From the NCBI GenBank assembly GCA_037954235.1, contig JBBMOA010000017.1, positions 20,446,027 to 20,510,026 on the forward strand: a DNA stretch of 64,000 bases. The letters run 5' to 3'. Origin of the DNA: Aulostomus chinensis (lineage: Eukaryota; Chordata; Actinopteri; Syngnathiformes; Aulostomidae). Positions 25,101 through 36,553 of the stretch are shown here, piece by piece. How positions within the stretch are numbered: the stretch's first letter is position 1; each line of letters begins with the position of its first letter. The translations under genes and the position numbers were made by a program. Under the pieces are notes generated by a model. The model was given only the letters and a program-made list of their open reading frames with translations. It did no database searches and had not been told where the DNA came from.

Positions 25101-27159
25101 GAGGAGTAATTGAATCATAAAATACACGTTTGGGGGGTTTCACACCTTTTGTTTCTTTGGATCACAATGCAGAACAACAATAATGTAATGTCATGATGTC
25201 TGTGACCTCGTTACCTAGGCTACGCAAGAGAAGAGTTTTAAAGGAGGCGGAGTCCACTACAAGCAGTGTAGCCAGTGCTGTGATACTCTGGCGCAGGTAC
25301 CGTTACCCAGTGTCAGAAGTAAATACGACCCTCTTTTGTGACTCCCTAATGTGATGAAGTAACCTCAAAGTTAAAGTTGTTTTCCATGTTTACACAAGTT
25401 TTAATCTCTGCTGTATCATCGCAGTTGGCAGCGGGACAGAAGCAAGGAGCCTTTCAGATGCACTCACCTTGCATGAGCCAATTCTGCAGATTCGTGTTAG
25501 TCCTCTCCCGCTGCTCCAATCTATATTTGTGTACTGACTCAGAGTACAATAGAGGAGATTTGGCAGGAGATAGAATGTGCAGAGACATGAATGTTAGCGT
25601 GAGCATCTTTTGGATTACATCAGTGGGAACAAGAGAAATCTCCACACACTGCCACGATCTTCATGCTCCCTTTTCTCCGCCGCTCTCTGTGGACAGCAAG
25701 CGGGACAGTAAACTCTGAGTGACCCGCCTGTGCATGTCATTCCTCAAAAGCAGTTACAGTGGGGCATATTTCCCTTTGACCAGGCAGGGAGGTCACACAC
25801 TCAAATATACTGCCACACATTGCCACGCACATGCAAAGCACATCAGATGCTCATCCTACCACATCCCCCGAAAATGTCTCCACCTCCACCAACCACTATA
25901 ACACCCCGGCCATTGCTCCTCTCTTAGATGACCCCTCCTCGAGCAGGGTCAGAATATGCTGTTCACACGGGCGGCTGGCCAAAGCAAATAAACCAGCAAC
26001 ATGCCAGCTAACGAGGGCATGAACAGGGTCACTGGGGGGGCCTGCCGGGAGGTGCCAGGAGTGACAGAGGGAGGGACATGGTCACGCAAAGAAAACAAGC
26101 CCAGCAAGAGTGAGCTAGTCTTCTCACGCAGGGGCCCAGACATGTGTCTTGTCATGCAACAGCCACCCCATCAACCCAAATTAGGGCTGACGGAGGTAAT
26201 AAAGCGAGGGAGCGAAAGGAAGAGAGACAAGACAAGCAATACCCTCCTTTTCCTCAGAGAGTGTAAAAGTGAGAGGGAGGATATATTGTTCACCTTTTAG
26301 AAGATTCTTACAAAACAACTTTGCTCACTTCGGTGCACCCCAGAGTGGCAAGTCGTGTCCTCAGTTTACCCTCAATGACAAGCAATATTTGGAAGGGTGT
26401 GATTGATTATCTCAGAAATGACCCAGCTCGACCTCTTCCAGGCAACCAGGGGCAGGTTTGATCATCCCAACACTTCCCTAACTACGTTTTTTGAAGTTGC
26501 GTCATTTTAATTGCCATAAACTTGAGCTTTCCTGAATGTAAACAATTCCAGATTTTGTAGGGAATGTGGATAGTTTGGATGATGTAGAGTCTCCCGTTCA
26601 CCTCAAACCTGGAAACATGAAAGACACTCAAGCTCTGGAAGCCCTCCAGTGAATTTCAAATCGTATCATTTTCACGGGGGAAAGAGCAAACCTCTGAGCC
26701 ACTGTTCCCTTAAACATACTATTTATGGATGTTTTGCTTTTACTGATTTTATCAAATGTTTTGTCCTTATATCAGAAAAGAAATACAAGAATCAAAGGGA
26801 GAGATCAGCCTCCTTCCTCTGAGAGGCAGCCAGTCTGATGGTCTGAGGGGGGATATGTCTGCTAGCTTAGGTGGTCTGTGCCAGATGTGAAGTATAGGGT
26901 GCCTCTCGGCCTCCGAGAGAGCATATGGAATACATTGAGCATGAGGGACTCCTCCGAGACTGCTCTCTCTTATGCTATTTGGGCTGTGAGGCGGCCCCTG
27001 TGTTTTCCCTGCAGAAACGATGGTATTTAGAAAAGTATCACCTTCAGGGGAGGGTGCAACAAGCAGGGGTGGGGGGCAGCAAAGCCGAGCAGGGGGACAG
27101 GGTAAAAGGTCACCTTTTTTTTTTGTTTGTTTGTGTCTGAGTCTGCCTCCATGGGAAGC
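22196..27159. other. No gene seen
   Basis: Gene-free, low in obvious transposon sequence. Small GAT/GGT repeat at 24917-24945. Open frames are short and lack supporting signals. Confidence 0.45.
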
Positions 27160-27580
27160 CTGAGGATGGCGGGACTCATATATCAGATTACAGCATTCAT
27201 GAAGTTATCGGCAAGATTAACAAATCCATGTTGTGCATTAACAGAAGCTTAATGGCATATTGGGTTCAGTTTAGGGAGCCCCCTGGTGTCAGATGGGGGA
27301 AATGCAGCAAAAGAGATCAGTGCTCTGGGTTTACTAATCTGAGTGTACGGTTCATACTGAGTGCTCTGGTTCATTATCCGTACACTTTTTAATTTAGATG
27401 AATTGTAAGATTCTCAATGTAATTAATCTCTGAAATTGCTCGACAGTTTTAATCCAATCCCATTAAATCAATCTTTAAATCTAGATACATTTGTGCAGAT
27501 TTACTTTGCGGATGCCAGCCCTCACTGAAGATTGATTTACAACCTATTAGCTGCTGTTCTCAGCCTAAAGTGACAACAGT
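27160..27580. promoter_or_regulatory. CNE-like stretch
   Basis: Non-repetitive DNA with repeated TTAATGG, TAATCC/TAATCT (bicoid/OTX-type) and ATTAAAT cores, plus one CTCF-like motif at 27276. It has no open frame of note. Its character resembles conserved non-coding elements in fish gene deserts; conservation is untested. Confidence 0.25.
27276..27289 (-). promoter_or_regulatory. CTCF-like motif
   Basis: The minus strand reads ACACCAGGGGGCTC, 12 of 14 positions of the CTCF core. It lies inside a stretch that looks like conserved non-coding sequence and points in the opposite direction to the motifs at 43.7 and 49.3 kb. Confidence 0.3.
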
Positions 27581-27958
27581 AAAGTAAATTTACAACCCCT
27601 CAAAGGTTCAGAACTTGTTCCCTGCATCTTCCCCTTCGTGCATTCTGAGAAAACAGCAAAATATTACGAGAACAGAGAATCCATTTGGAAGCAGGACGAT
27701 GTTGTGAGCATATACAGCACAGATGAATTCAGCTCCTGATTATCATATTAAATATTGATTGCGTCAGTCAGTTTAAAAATGGTGTCTGCTCCCAGTAGAA
27801 CTGCTACTAGCTATTAGTCTGCTAACAGCTAAGTGTTTACATTCCCCAATAAATGTCTGTAGCCCTGAGAAGAACACGCCTTATATAGACAAAACCCACC
27901 GAGTTGAATTGTTCTACACCTAAACAGAGGAGACGGCCGAGATACAATCACTGGAAAC

Positions 27959-27996
<38 letters not shown>

Positions 27997-30900
27997 CTCT
28001 TCTGAATTTCCTGGCTGAACATAGCGAGACTCTCCGACTGACTATGTGTGAAATGGAAAGTATGAAGCGCTTCGATCATGCTAGCAGACGTCAACCACAT
28101 AAATAGCTTATGTTTATGTGGTTTCCGGCTCCGGAGCATCTTTAGCTTGTGTGCCGATGCTTCTGTGAGAGTGACCTACAGAAACCAAACAGCTGAGCGC
28201 TCCGGGATATCTCCCCACGGTCAGACCCCAGGAAAGAAAGGTGGATTTAGGTGCAGGGGAAAATAGAGCTATAAAACTGATACATGGGTACAAGCAACAG
28301 CTACTACCTTAAACCCACCTGTGTAGACTCGTCAAACCTCATACTTTTTTCTCTCAAATTCAGGCAAGAGAGCATATAAAGGCAAATTCACCAGCCACAA
28401 GAAGAAAGGAATTTGAAATATCTGAGATTAATTTGTTACTTTTTTTCAGCGTGTGTCACTATTTGTGCAAAAGAGCCGAGCTCTCTGCACAAAGAAATCG
28501 TTGAAGAGACAATCTGACCCGGGGGTCCTGGGTTGTCCGTCATCAACAAAGGACGAGGTGCTGTTGTCATCTCCACTGACCGCAATTTTAGTGTAACATC
28601 AACCGTCTTTAAGAGCTGTAATCACTCTTTCTCCACATAAACATTTCAGCAGCTTGTTGGAGACGTCCCTGATCTTCAAGTAGCAGCACAGAGGAGAGTA
28701 TTGAATGTCTGCAGGATCAAATTTAACCAACAAACCAAGTTGACAACCAATGAAAGCTTTATGAAAGGACAGATGGGTAGATAAACGCTAGATTTTAGCA
28801 GTTTGGCTAAAGGCTCGCTGCTAATTATAATATCAAAAACATTTTGGGCTGCACGAAATGAACATAATTTACACTCCAGATGTGCATGCAAGAGGAAACA
28901 GTAAATACTTTAGTGGAGGATCCTTATGTTGTTCAGCCAAATAGAACAAACAGAGCTGTTTTTCATGCTGTCCTGAGGTCGCCGGCTTGTTTTCAAGTGT
29001 GAACGTGTCAGATTGTTTTGTGCACATCAAACGTCTGCAGACAATTGTGGGCGTATTCATAATGAGGAAGGCGTTTGAGCTTTATAGTCACAACTGGATG
29101 CCAATCTTCAGCAATCATGATTTGAAGGGATCATGGTGATAAACATGCACCACTGGTTCAGGATACATTTTGGATTTATAATTCATTGCTTCGTAGTTTT
29201 ACAGTCCCAGACAAGCAGGGCTGTAAAATATAAAGCACATCAGCCCGGTGAGAGGCAATCTATTGAACACTCCACGTCCTTCTTTGTGCCCACTTCAGCA
29301 CACAGTGCTATTTTACAGCTCTGATGATTGGCGGGAATGAGTTTTACTCTTCATGTATTTTGTTTTTACACCACTCTATTAGGATTCGTCAGCACGACTG
29401 AACTAAATCATGAAGTGAGACACTTCATCATGCAGCATTAACACTCTAGCTTTGCTCCGAAGGGTCCAGGAGAGTGCATGAACTCTGCCCTCTGCAGATC
29501 ATCCCGCTGCTGTGGCGATACCACCGACTCATCCGCAGAAGTGGAGCAGTGAAGGGGGGTAAGCCGACCGCTAGTTGACCCGGCTTCATTTTCAGGAGAC
29601 TAAAATGCACCAAGCTGCTCAAGCGGAACATATAGAGGTGCAAAAGAGAGGGAATCACGGAACGTTATCCGCCCAATTACACAATGAGAAGAGCAACCCG
29701 CTGCTAGTATCCATACTGCACGTAACGTTCGCTATCAGCCCCGAGCACAGCAGCTCAGGCTCCCCACCTGCAGGGTCTCACACAAAACAGCTCATAAAGA
29801 GGCGAATTACTACAATCAAATGTGTGGCAGAAAATCCTGTCCTGTCCCAGGTCGGGGAGGGGGATCAAAGACAAGATGCTTCCAAGGTTAAAAATCTCCA
29901 GGTGTCAATGGAACATCAGCAAGAGCCAGAAAAAAGGTTAAAATTTTATGACAGAACATTGAAAGCAATGACGTGCACTGCACTAAAAACGCAAACCCAT
30001 TTATCATGCAACGCAACATCTCATTGCTGCACGTTGGTTGGTATTTGTCACGCATTTACTAAAAGTCATAAGCAGCTATTCGAAAATGATTCCAAAGTTT
30101 CACTCACTCCCACGTCTGCGCATGCACGCAGAGCGTCTGGCAGCACCTGCTGCAGCTGCAACATCCACAGGTGATGTTTCTGGAGGTGCAGTACAAGTTT
30201 CACGCCTGCAGCGCTTGTGCACACGTTTTCGTCCGCCACCTGATGCAAGTCATCACGCATCGACGCTAACAATGTCAAAATTAAACAGAGTGAGAGTAAA
30301 ACAAATATTAACACTAATTTGTTGGTATAGGAGCTTTTTTTAACCCTCAATTCAGTCAGGAAGCAAAGTGTGACTCTGTTTGTAGCTCATTGCCGGACAT
30401 CCATCGTGTAACTGACAATCACACAGGCTTTCAAAGACCTCAGTGCTACCAGGGGCAGGTGAGGAGCGAGGGGTCCCAAAAACCATCAGTCTTTGCTTCC
30501 TGTCTGTCAGACTAAACTGAAAACAAGAGTCATTTTGCACACAAGGCTCAATGTGAGTATTCTGGTGGAACAAACAGGGTAAAACCAGTTCCTTCTTTAT
30601 AGCGGTTCCTCAAAACTAATCTTTCTGCTGCGTTCCCGTCACATTCACTTCTCTGCAGCATCTTTTATCCTTCTAGTACCCGTCTCCTTCAAGTTGCCTT
30701 CTGCCCTAATGAGTTTGTTTTTGGCATTTCATTTGCTCAAGTACTACCCAAATGAAAAGAATCCTTTTCGGCCGGGCCTGGTACGAAACTTCCCTGATGA
30801 GTGCTGTCTGTCTAGTTTCCAGCTGTGTGTGAGATTTGTCCATGTGCAAGTGATTTATTTTTCAAGGTGGATTTCCACTTCAATTTTCTTTGGAGTGACC

Positions 30901-31939
30901 CAAAAGACAAATATCTTTTTAAAGGGAGACGTGCCGCAAAGGCAGTACGAAGAAATGAGAACGCTGACAGCGAATAATTGACAATATAACTGTGGGTGAT
31001 TTATGATTGCAGCATTTAAAAAAAACAAAAAAATGGAGACAGCTGAGATAAATAACATGTCACTGACGAGCTCGTATGAAAGATGAATTGGAGATATGTG
31101 AGTTCAGGAAATACAGAAGGGTTTGTCTCAAAGCGTCATCCAAGGACTTGAAATGGGCTTAAAAACGTGGGTTCAACTACTGCAAAGATTTGTGTGTGTG
31201 TGTGTGTGTGTGGTGGGGGGGGGGCTGAAAAATATATCAAAGTTAACTCTGGTGATTTGAATAAAGCCTGTCTACCTCTACTGTGAATTTTTTTTTTTTT
31301 TTTTAAGTATGAATTTACCTTGTGATGGATTCTGGATGAAAATGTTGCTTTCAAAGAGGAAGAGCATGTTATTGTTAATGCAGACTCCAATACTAACAAT
31401 GTAAACGCTTCATTTATGATGTTTATGGAATGATTATTCATCTTGGAAGCACCGAACGAATCGTTTCATGGTGAAAGGTGACATGTTCAAACAAACACCT
31501 CTTTAAAATCCACATTTTTTTTCCCCCTGCAAAACTGAAACACAAAGAATAAATGAAGCTACTTGGTGTGTTTGAAGAAAATGCCACAATAAAATGAAGA
31601 CTGAATGACTTCTCTGCAAGTTTTACATCATTTTGGGTCCCGAATGCCTATTTAAATGTAGTGGTCTCATAATTATGTATTTGATGGAAATATAGCTAAA
31701 GTTGTTTTTTTTTTTACCTGGATTATGATTTGAATTCTCATATTTTATTTTTTTTAATGAAAATCTTTGATTCCTTCTCCTTGAGCGTTTTTACTGTTTC
31801 AGTTGCATGATTTAGAAAATTTAAATGAAAAGCAACGATATATCTGAGCACATTCAACATCTTCCGCTGATATTTTTTTATGAATGCACTCTTTGAGGAC
31901 CGTCTGAGCCTTTCAATGACGCAGCCTATTCTTATTTGC
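27581..31939. other. No gene seen
   Basis: Contains a CT-rich tract (27961-28002) and a GT run (31192-31212). A 199-codon open frame at 29575-30174 begins ACC/ATG-poor and has chance-like composition; I do not accept it as a gene. Confidence 0.4.
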
Positions 31940-32260
31940 GGCAGGGGGGCGTGGCCTGCCTAACTAACCGTCCCAGGATGTCTCAGTGTGTCTGATGAGC
32001 TCACCGAGTCGGGGTCATCTGGAAGCCATTTCGACTTGGGCTTTCTCTCTCTGCCGTCTCATTTTAATCTCTCAGCACAGCTCCACACCTCGCCCCCCCT
32101 CCCCTCCCCGCTCCGCTCCCACCACCTCGCCCCTCCTCACCCGCCCCCGCTCCCCGGGGAAGCCGGAGTTCAGTGGCCGAGCTCCGTGCACGCCAGGCCG
32201 GCATGGCACGCAAACTCATCCCGGCTCTGCACCGCTAGCACGCAAAAAAACTCCACGGGA
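31940..32260. promoter_or_regulatory. GC-rich, CpG-bearing island 4.3 kb upstream of copy A
   Basis: It starts with a GGGGGGCGTGGCC Sp1/KLF-type box (about 31946) and continues into a long C-rich tract (32090-32160). The other strand of that tract holds many G-runs and could form G-quadruplexes. The local composition differs sharply from the AT-rich surroundings. It could be a promoter or CpG island of an unseen transcript, or a distal element of CYP1C. An open frame across it is proline/serine-rich, has no ATG at its start and looks like a composition artefact. Confidence 0.35.
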
Positions 32261-34059
32261 TTAGAAACAAATATCCCTATTCTGTACATAATACATGGCT
32301 CCTGTCCTGGGCGCCACATTAAGGGAAGCTCTATCACGCAGGCAGCGAGGAGGAAGCCCGTCCAGGCAGACCAGGAGGATTCTGGGAAACTTTATTACTG
32401 CGATCGATTACCTCAATGATTCCACTTCACACTGCGCCTGCTGCATGCGGACATGAGTACATTAATACATTATCTGGTGATATTAATGCCAGTTGTTGAT
32501 CATTCACTGAGGTTTTATGAGGACGGGTGTAGTCTTTCCTCCCTGAAGTGTGAACCGTCGTGGTGTGGGTGGTCGTTAACGCCCAGCCTTGATTGTGTGG
32601 CTGCTATATTCAACTACAAGACCACATCAAAGTGCAGCCTATGTAAGAAAATATTGAAGTTAGGTTAAAATCCTACTTTTGGAATCTGCTTGAACCACGG
32701 ATCTTGTATCATTCCAGGAAAGCTTCTTCCAAAAAGTCCTTTCTTATGTGGGTTGTTCTGCAATATCTCTGCACACACACCAGGTAACACAAGCAGCCAA
32801 GTTATTAAAAATAACCCAATTCAAATTGTGATTCACCCCCGAACAGCTGCTCTTCTACTCCAATGGTCTATTTTTGTGACGAAGTGAGGTTTTGAGAAGA
32901 ACACAAACAAGTATTTTTCAATAATTCAATACTTTTCTTGGATATGCCAGTGGTTTTATTGTGTTATGAGGGTACAAATGCTTTTTTTAAATGATTTTAT
33001 TCAAGGCCACTTTGATGTTTCTTTTGGATTGTGAATTTATTGAGGTATTTTCGACAGATATGTTATACATAGCATGCACATAAAAATAGATGGAACGTGA
33101 TAGTGTTACATTTTCAGGCTGAATCGTTCAACAGATCCTGTTTGGAAGCAAAAATCTTATATTTGACCACAATTAGGACCATGTGAAACATTGACCAGAA
33201 GCCTCGAGAGTTCATTTCAGCACTGCGGGCTTCTTCTTCTTCTGTTTCTCAAAAAAAATGTTGCTTATTTGGTGACATTTGTATGATCCCTGTCGGGTGA
33301 ATTGTGCCTTTGCCTTTGCCTGTCCTTTCTCTGGCTTTTTTCACACACAAACAACATTCAGGTCAGACAGACAACTTTTCCAAGTGTCTCTCTTTCCGTG
33401 TCTTGTGGTCTGGCGTACAGAAACGTGCTGGTTTCAAACATGACCATCTCTAACCAGTAATGTCCAGTGGTTACCTCTTGGCCGCCTCGCATGGCTCAGG
33501 CCCAGAGATGTTTTTGTTGTCTGTTTACTGGTTCATCGAGGTTGTTTTTGGCTGCCGCTTTTTTCACCTTTGTTTTCTCTCTGTCTCTTAAAAAGAACAA
33601 AAAAACTTTCATCTTCACTAAAAAAAATTCCTGCGTTCTCTGTGCTCTCTTTCCTTAGTCCCACCGGCTCCCCAACTGCCTTTTGGACCCCTGGCTTTCC
33701 TCTCCCTGCTGCCCCCCTCCCTCACACCCCTTCCCCCTTCCCCTCTTCCTTCCTCCCCGTCGGTGCTGTGCGTGACAGTAGCTCACTGAGAAGTGGAAAT
33801 GAGACTAGTAAACAATGATTAGCTCCAGAGCCAGGGCAGCCTGGTCTACCATTGGTCCTGTCTCCACACAGTGAGCGCCCACCCGCTAGCTCATGACATG
33901 CAGCAGAATATAGACGCCCCCCCCCTTCTTCGCCCTCAGCCAGAGTCAACGCCGGGTCAGGGCCAACCTTTCACAGCCAGGTTACAAGAGGTAATCACAG
34001 GCAAACACAGCAGCCACACGCAAAATGCACACACGACACCCTCCCCCCATCACCACCCA

Positions 34060-34090
34060 CACACGCACGCACGCACGCACGCACACACAC
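34060..34090. repeat. (CACG)n / CA microsatellite
   Basis: Five CACG units embedded in a CA run about 2.2 kb upstream of copy A. Each unit contains the CACGC core of an AHR site. Confidence 0.8.
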
Positions 34091-34144
34091 TAACACACCA
34101 GCCCCTCTCCCTCCCGCTCCTTCAGCCACAAACCTGGCTCTAAT

Positions 34145-34152
34145 TAGCGTGA
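34145..34152 (+). promoter_or_regulatory. Candidate distal XRE upstream of copy A
   Basis: TAGCGTGA matches the XRE core (T/G)NGCGTG(A/C), about 2.1 kb before the copy A TATA element. I found no GCGTG core in either strand within about 1.5 kb upstream of copy A. A CACG tetranucleotide repeat at 34067-34090 also contains repeated CACGC cores. A single core of this length is weak evidence. Confidence 0.25.
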
Positions 34153-35839
34153 TGGGGATGCAAGTGGCCACATGTGTGCAAGAAGGAGAAGGAGGGGGGA
34201 GGAGGGGATGGTGGGGTGGTGGAGGGATTCCCCCTATAGGAAAAGAGAAGAAGCAGTCATAGCCAGTGCAGAAGGGTATTCAAAGACATTGCTATGTCTC
34301 TGGTTAACCGAGGAATCATTCTGGAGGCTTTGGTTCTCAGCCACACCGCATTTCTCAAGACAAACAGCTCTCAGGCAGCTCCGGAGCAGCAGCAGCAGCA
34401 GCTAAAGACTGTTGAGGAACAATGACAAACGTTACACTTCACTTGTTGTTGCCCGTCTGCTCGATTATCACTGCAAAGACCTGTTCAAAAGAGAGAAAGG
34501 GAGAGTTTAGTTGGATTGTATAGTGGAAGCTGATATAAAGCTTTCTGTCACATCTCTCGTGGCTGTAAAATGTTTGCTTTGTAGACACCTGATAGGAGGG
34601 TTGTAAAATGGCTCACTGTCACACAAACCCATAGCTTTTACGGCAGAATATAAAGACACGGAGCACGTTTAATGTTCTCTTTGACAAATGAGATATGTGC
34701 TTTGCCTCGACTTCATCATTTCTTTTTATAATGGGTCAGAAATAGACTCCAAGCTCAATATTTTCTCCCCCCCCGTCACGGAAAATTACATCTGATATTT
34801 TCTGCACTTTTTTTTTCTTTTTTAAAAGTCCAAGCAGGGGTGTGTCAGTACGTGGTCAGTACCTTCCTGCAAAGACAGACCGACTGGAACTATGACATCA
34901 GTCCTTGCAAACTGTCGCTATTTCCTTGAGGACAGTCGCATGAAAGGAGGACAAGTGATAAAGGGGCCACCTGAAGTTTGCTGAGCGATGATGTAACCTC
35001 AAGTCTCATGCAAAAGTCAGAGAAAAGATGATGTAGCAAAGTCAAGTATTAATATTTTATGGCTCGTCTGCACTGAATTATGGTGTTGTAGGACTGCTCG
35101 GTCAAGTTATTCTGCCACTTTGAGCTGCCAAGGTGAATAGTACAGTAAGTCTGACGGTAAGAAAGACAGACGGAAAGAAAGACAGATCACCATAAATGTA
35201 ATATTTCGAATGAATCATTTATATTGAGGATTCCAATTTATGTTAATGCAGTTATACATATTTTGAATGATACAAATTGATCGACATTTCAAAGCGCTAA
35301 AAATTGGAACCTACTTCTTTGTTTAAAATAGAGATAAAATCGTTTTTTTTGTTTTTTTTTTAAATCGCATGAGTGGCCAGAGCACCTGGAGAATAAAGGG
35401 TTAAACTTAATACATTTTTAATTTCTCATTTTTTCATGTACAGACTTTTATTTTTCTTTGAATGCCTTTTAAAGAAAACTACGAAGACTGGTGTCAAACA
35501 CAGCTACAAATTACCAATTGAAGACAGATTATTTCTTTGTCCATTTATTTATTTGACGTCACAGTAACTCAACTTATACAATACACACTGGGCTGAGATG
35601 CCAGAGTTCGCCTCAACTTTTGTTTCTGTTTTCTGCTCGAAAAAAATGATGTCATGACTGACACGGTAAATACAACACACACAACTTCAGGCTCGTTATA
35701 GACTAAACGCTGCATTTATGACTGCCTAACATTTGTGACAGACCCTCTGCATGCAGGTTTTCTCGACTTCCAGCTTCAACTTCCCTGACAAAGTTATATC
35801 TCTGCAGATTCGCGGCAAAAACACAGAATATTAACGGAA

Positions 35840-35871
35840 ATAATAATAATAATAATAATAAATAATAATAA
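35840..35871. repeat. (AAT)n repeat
   Basis: About ten AAT units, one irregular, 400 bp before the copy A TATA element. Confidence 0.85.
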
Positions 35872-36270
35872 AGTCCCGCAGCGGAAACAGACTTTGCACC
35901 AACTCAATTCACTTGTAAACTCAGTCTAGAGTTGCACAAACCGTATGCAAACATGTTTTCTGGCCCGAGTGCGCCCGTCGAGTCGTCCGCAGCCAGAAAA
36001 TAAATCATGTTAGAAAGACACTCTTTGAAATGTGTAAACGCTGCCAGTCCTCCAATTAGTAAAACAAATTGGCTCGACACGTTTCCCTCTGAATCGGTCA
36101 CCAGTTGCTGCTCAGTCTTTTCTGTGGAGTCGTTCACGGTGCGCGCTCATGGGGGTGCGCGCCTGCGCCGGCCACGGGCAGCAGCGGAGAGGTAATGTAG
36201 CGGGGTCTGCAGGACTTCCACAATGGGTGGAGTATGAAAGTTCTCCTGAGCCCTGCCCACCAACTGCAAA

Positions 36271-36279
36271 ACATATAAG
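36271..36279 (+). promoter_or_regulatory. TATA element of CYP1C copy A
   Basis: ACATATAAG lies about 275 nt upstream of the copy A ATG and after a GC-rich stretch (36120-36200) and a CTGCCCACC box (36252-36260). The same ACATATAAG behind a CCTCCCACC box occurs in front of copy B, although the surrounding DNA differs. This supports a shared ancestral core promoter. Transcription probably starts near 36300, leaving an untranslated leader of about 250 nt. Confidence 0.6.
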
Positions 36280-36553
36280 ACGCTGGAGTGAAGCAAAAAA
36301 CAGGCATTTAACCGTAAATCTTGATGAAAGACTCACTCAAGGCAAATATTCCACCTCAACTCACTTTTTTCATGGTTTCTTTTCTTCATTAATTCCTCAT
36401 TATAATGATCTCAGTGGCAACTGATTTACATTTTATCTGACATGGAGATACAATACTTTTATTGAATTTTCCTCCTTTACAATATCAGCACATTTGGCAA
36501 AAACAAAACAAAAATAAAAAAGACTTTTTTTGGAGAAAGAAGTGTGTGTGACC
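36280..36553 (+). other. Probable 5' untranslated leader of CYP1C copy A
   Basis: This is an AT-rich leader between the TATA element and the ATG. It contains a pyrimidine-rich stretch ending in CAG at about 36490, which could be a 3' splice site of a leader intron, but I see no convincing matching donor. It shows no similarity by eye to the leader of copy B (39712-39948). Confidence 0.4.

Larger units (their letters stand above)
32261..36120. other. Upstream region of CYP1C copy A; no gene seen
   Basis: Non-coding. It has a C-rich stretch at 33650-33760, CNE-like sequence at about 33800-33900, a distal XRE candidate at 34145 and a (CAG)n run at 34385-34400. Likely to hold distal control elements of copy A. 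Confidence 0.4.

Noticed and set aside
29575..30174. 199-codon open frame
   Set aside because: No known domain, composition like random sequence, no splice or promoter context, and overlapping frames on both strands.
31988..32419. 143-codon Pro/Ser-rich frame across the GC-rich island
   Set aside because: Begins at GTG; its low stop density follows from the C-rich composition.
36530..36553. Upstream extension of copy A by eight codons
   Set aside because: The extension starts at TTG; the ATG at 36554 has a perfect initiation context and gives the usual CYP1C length.
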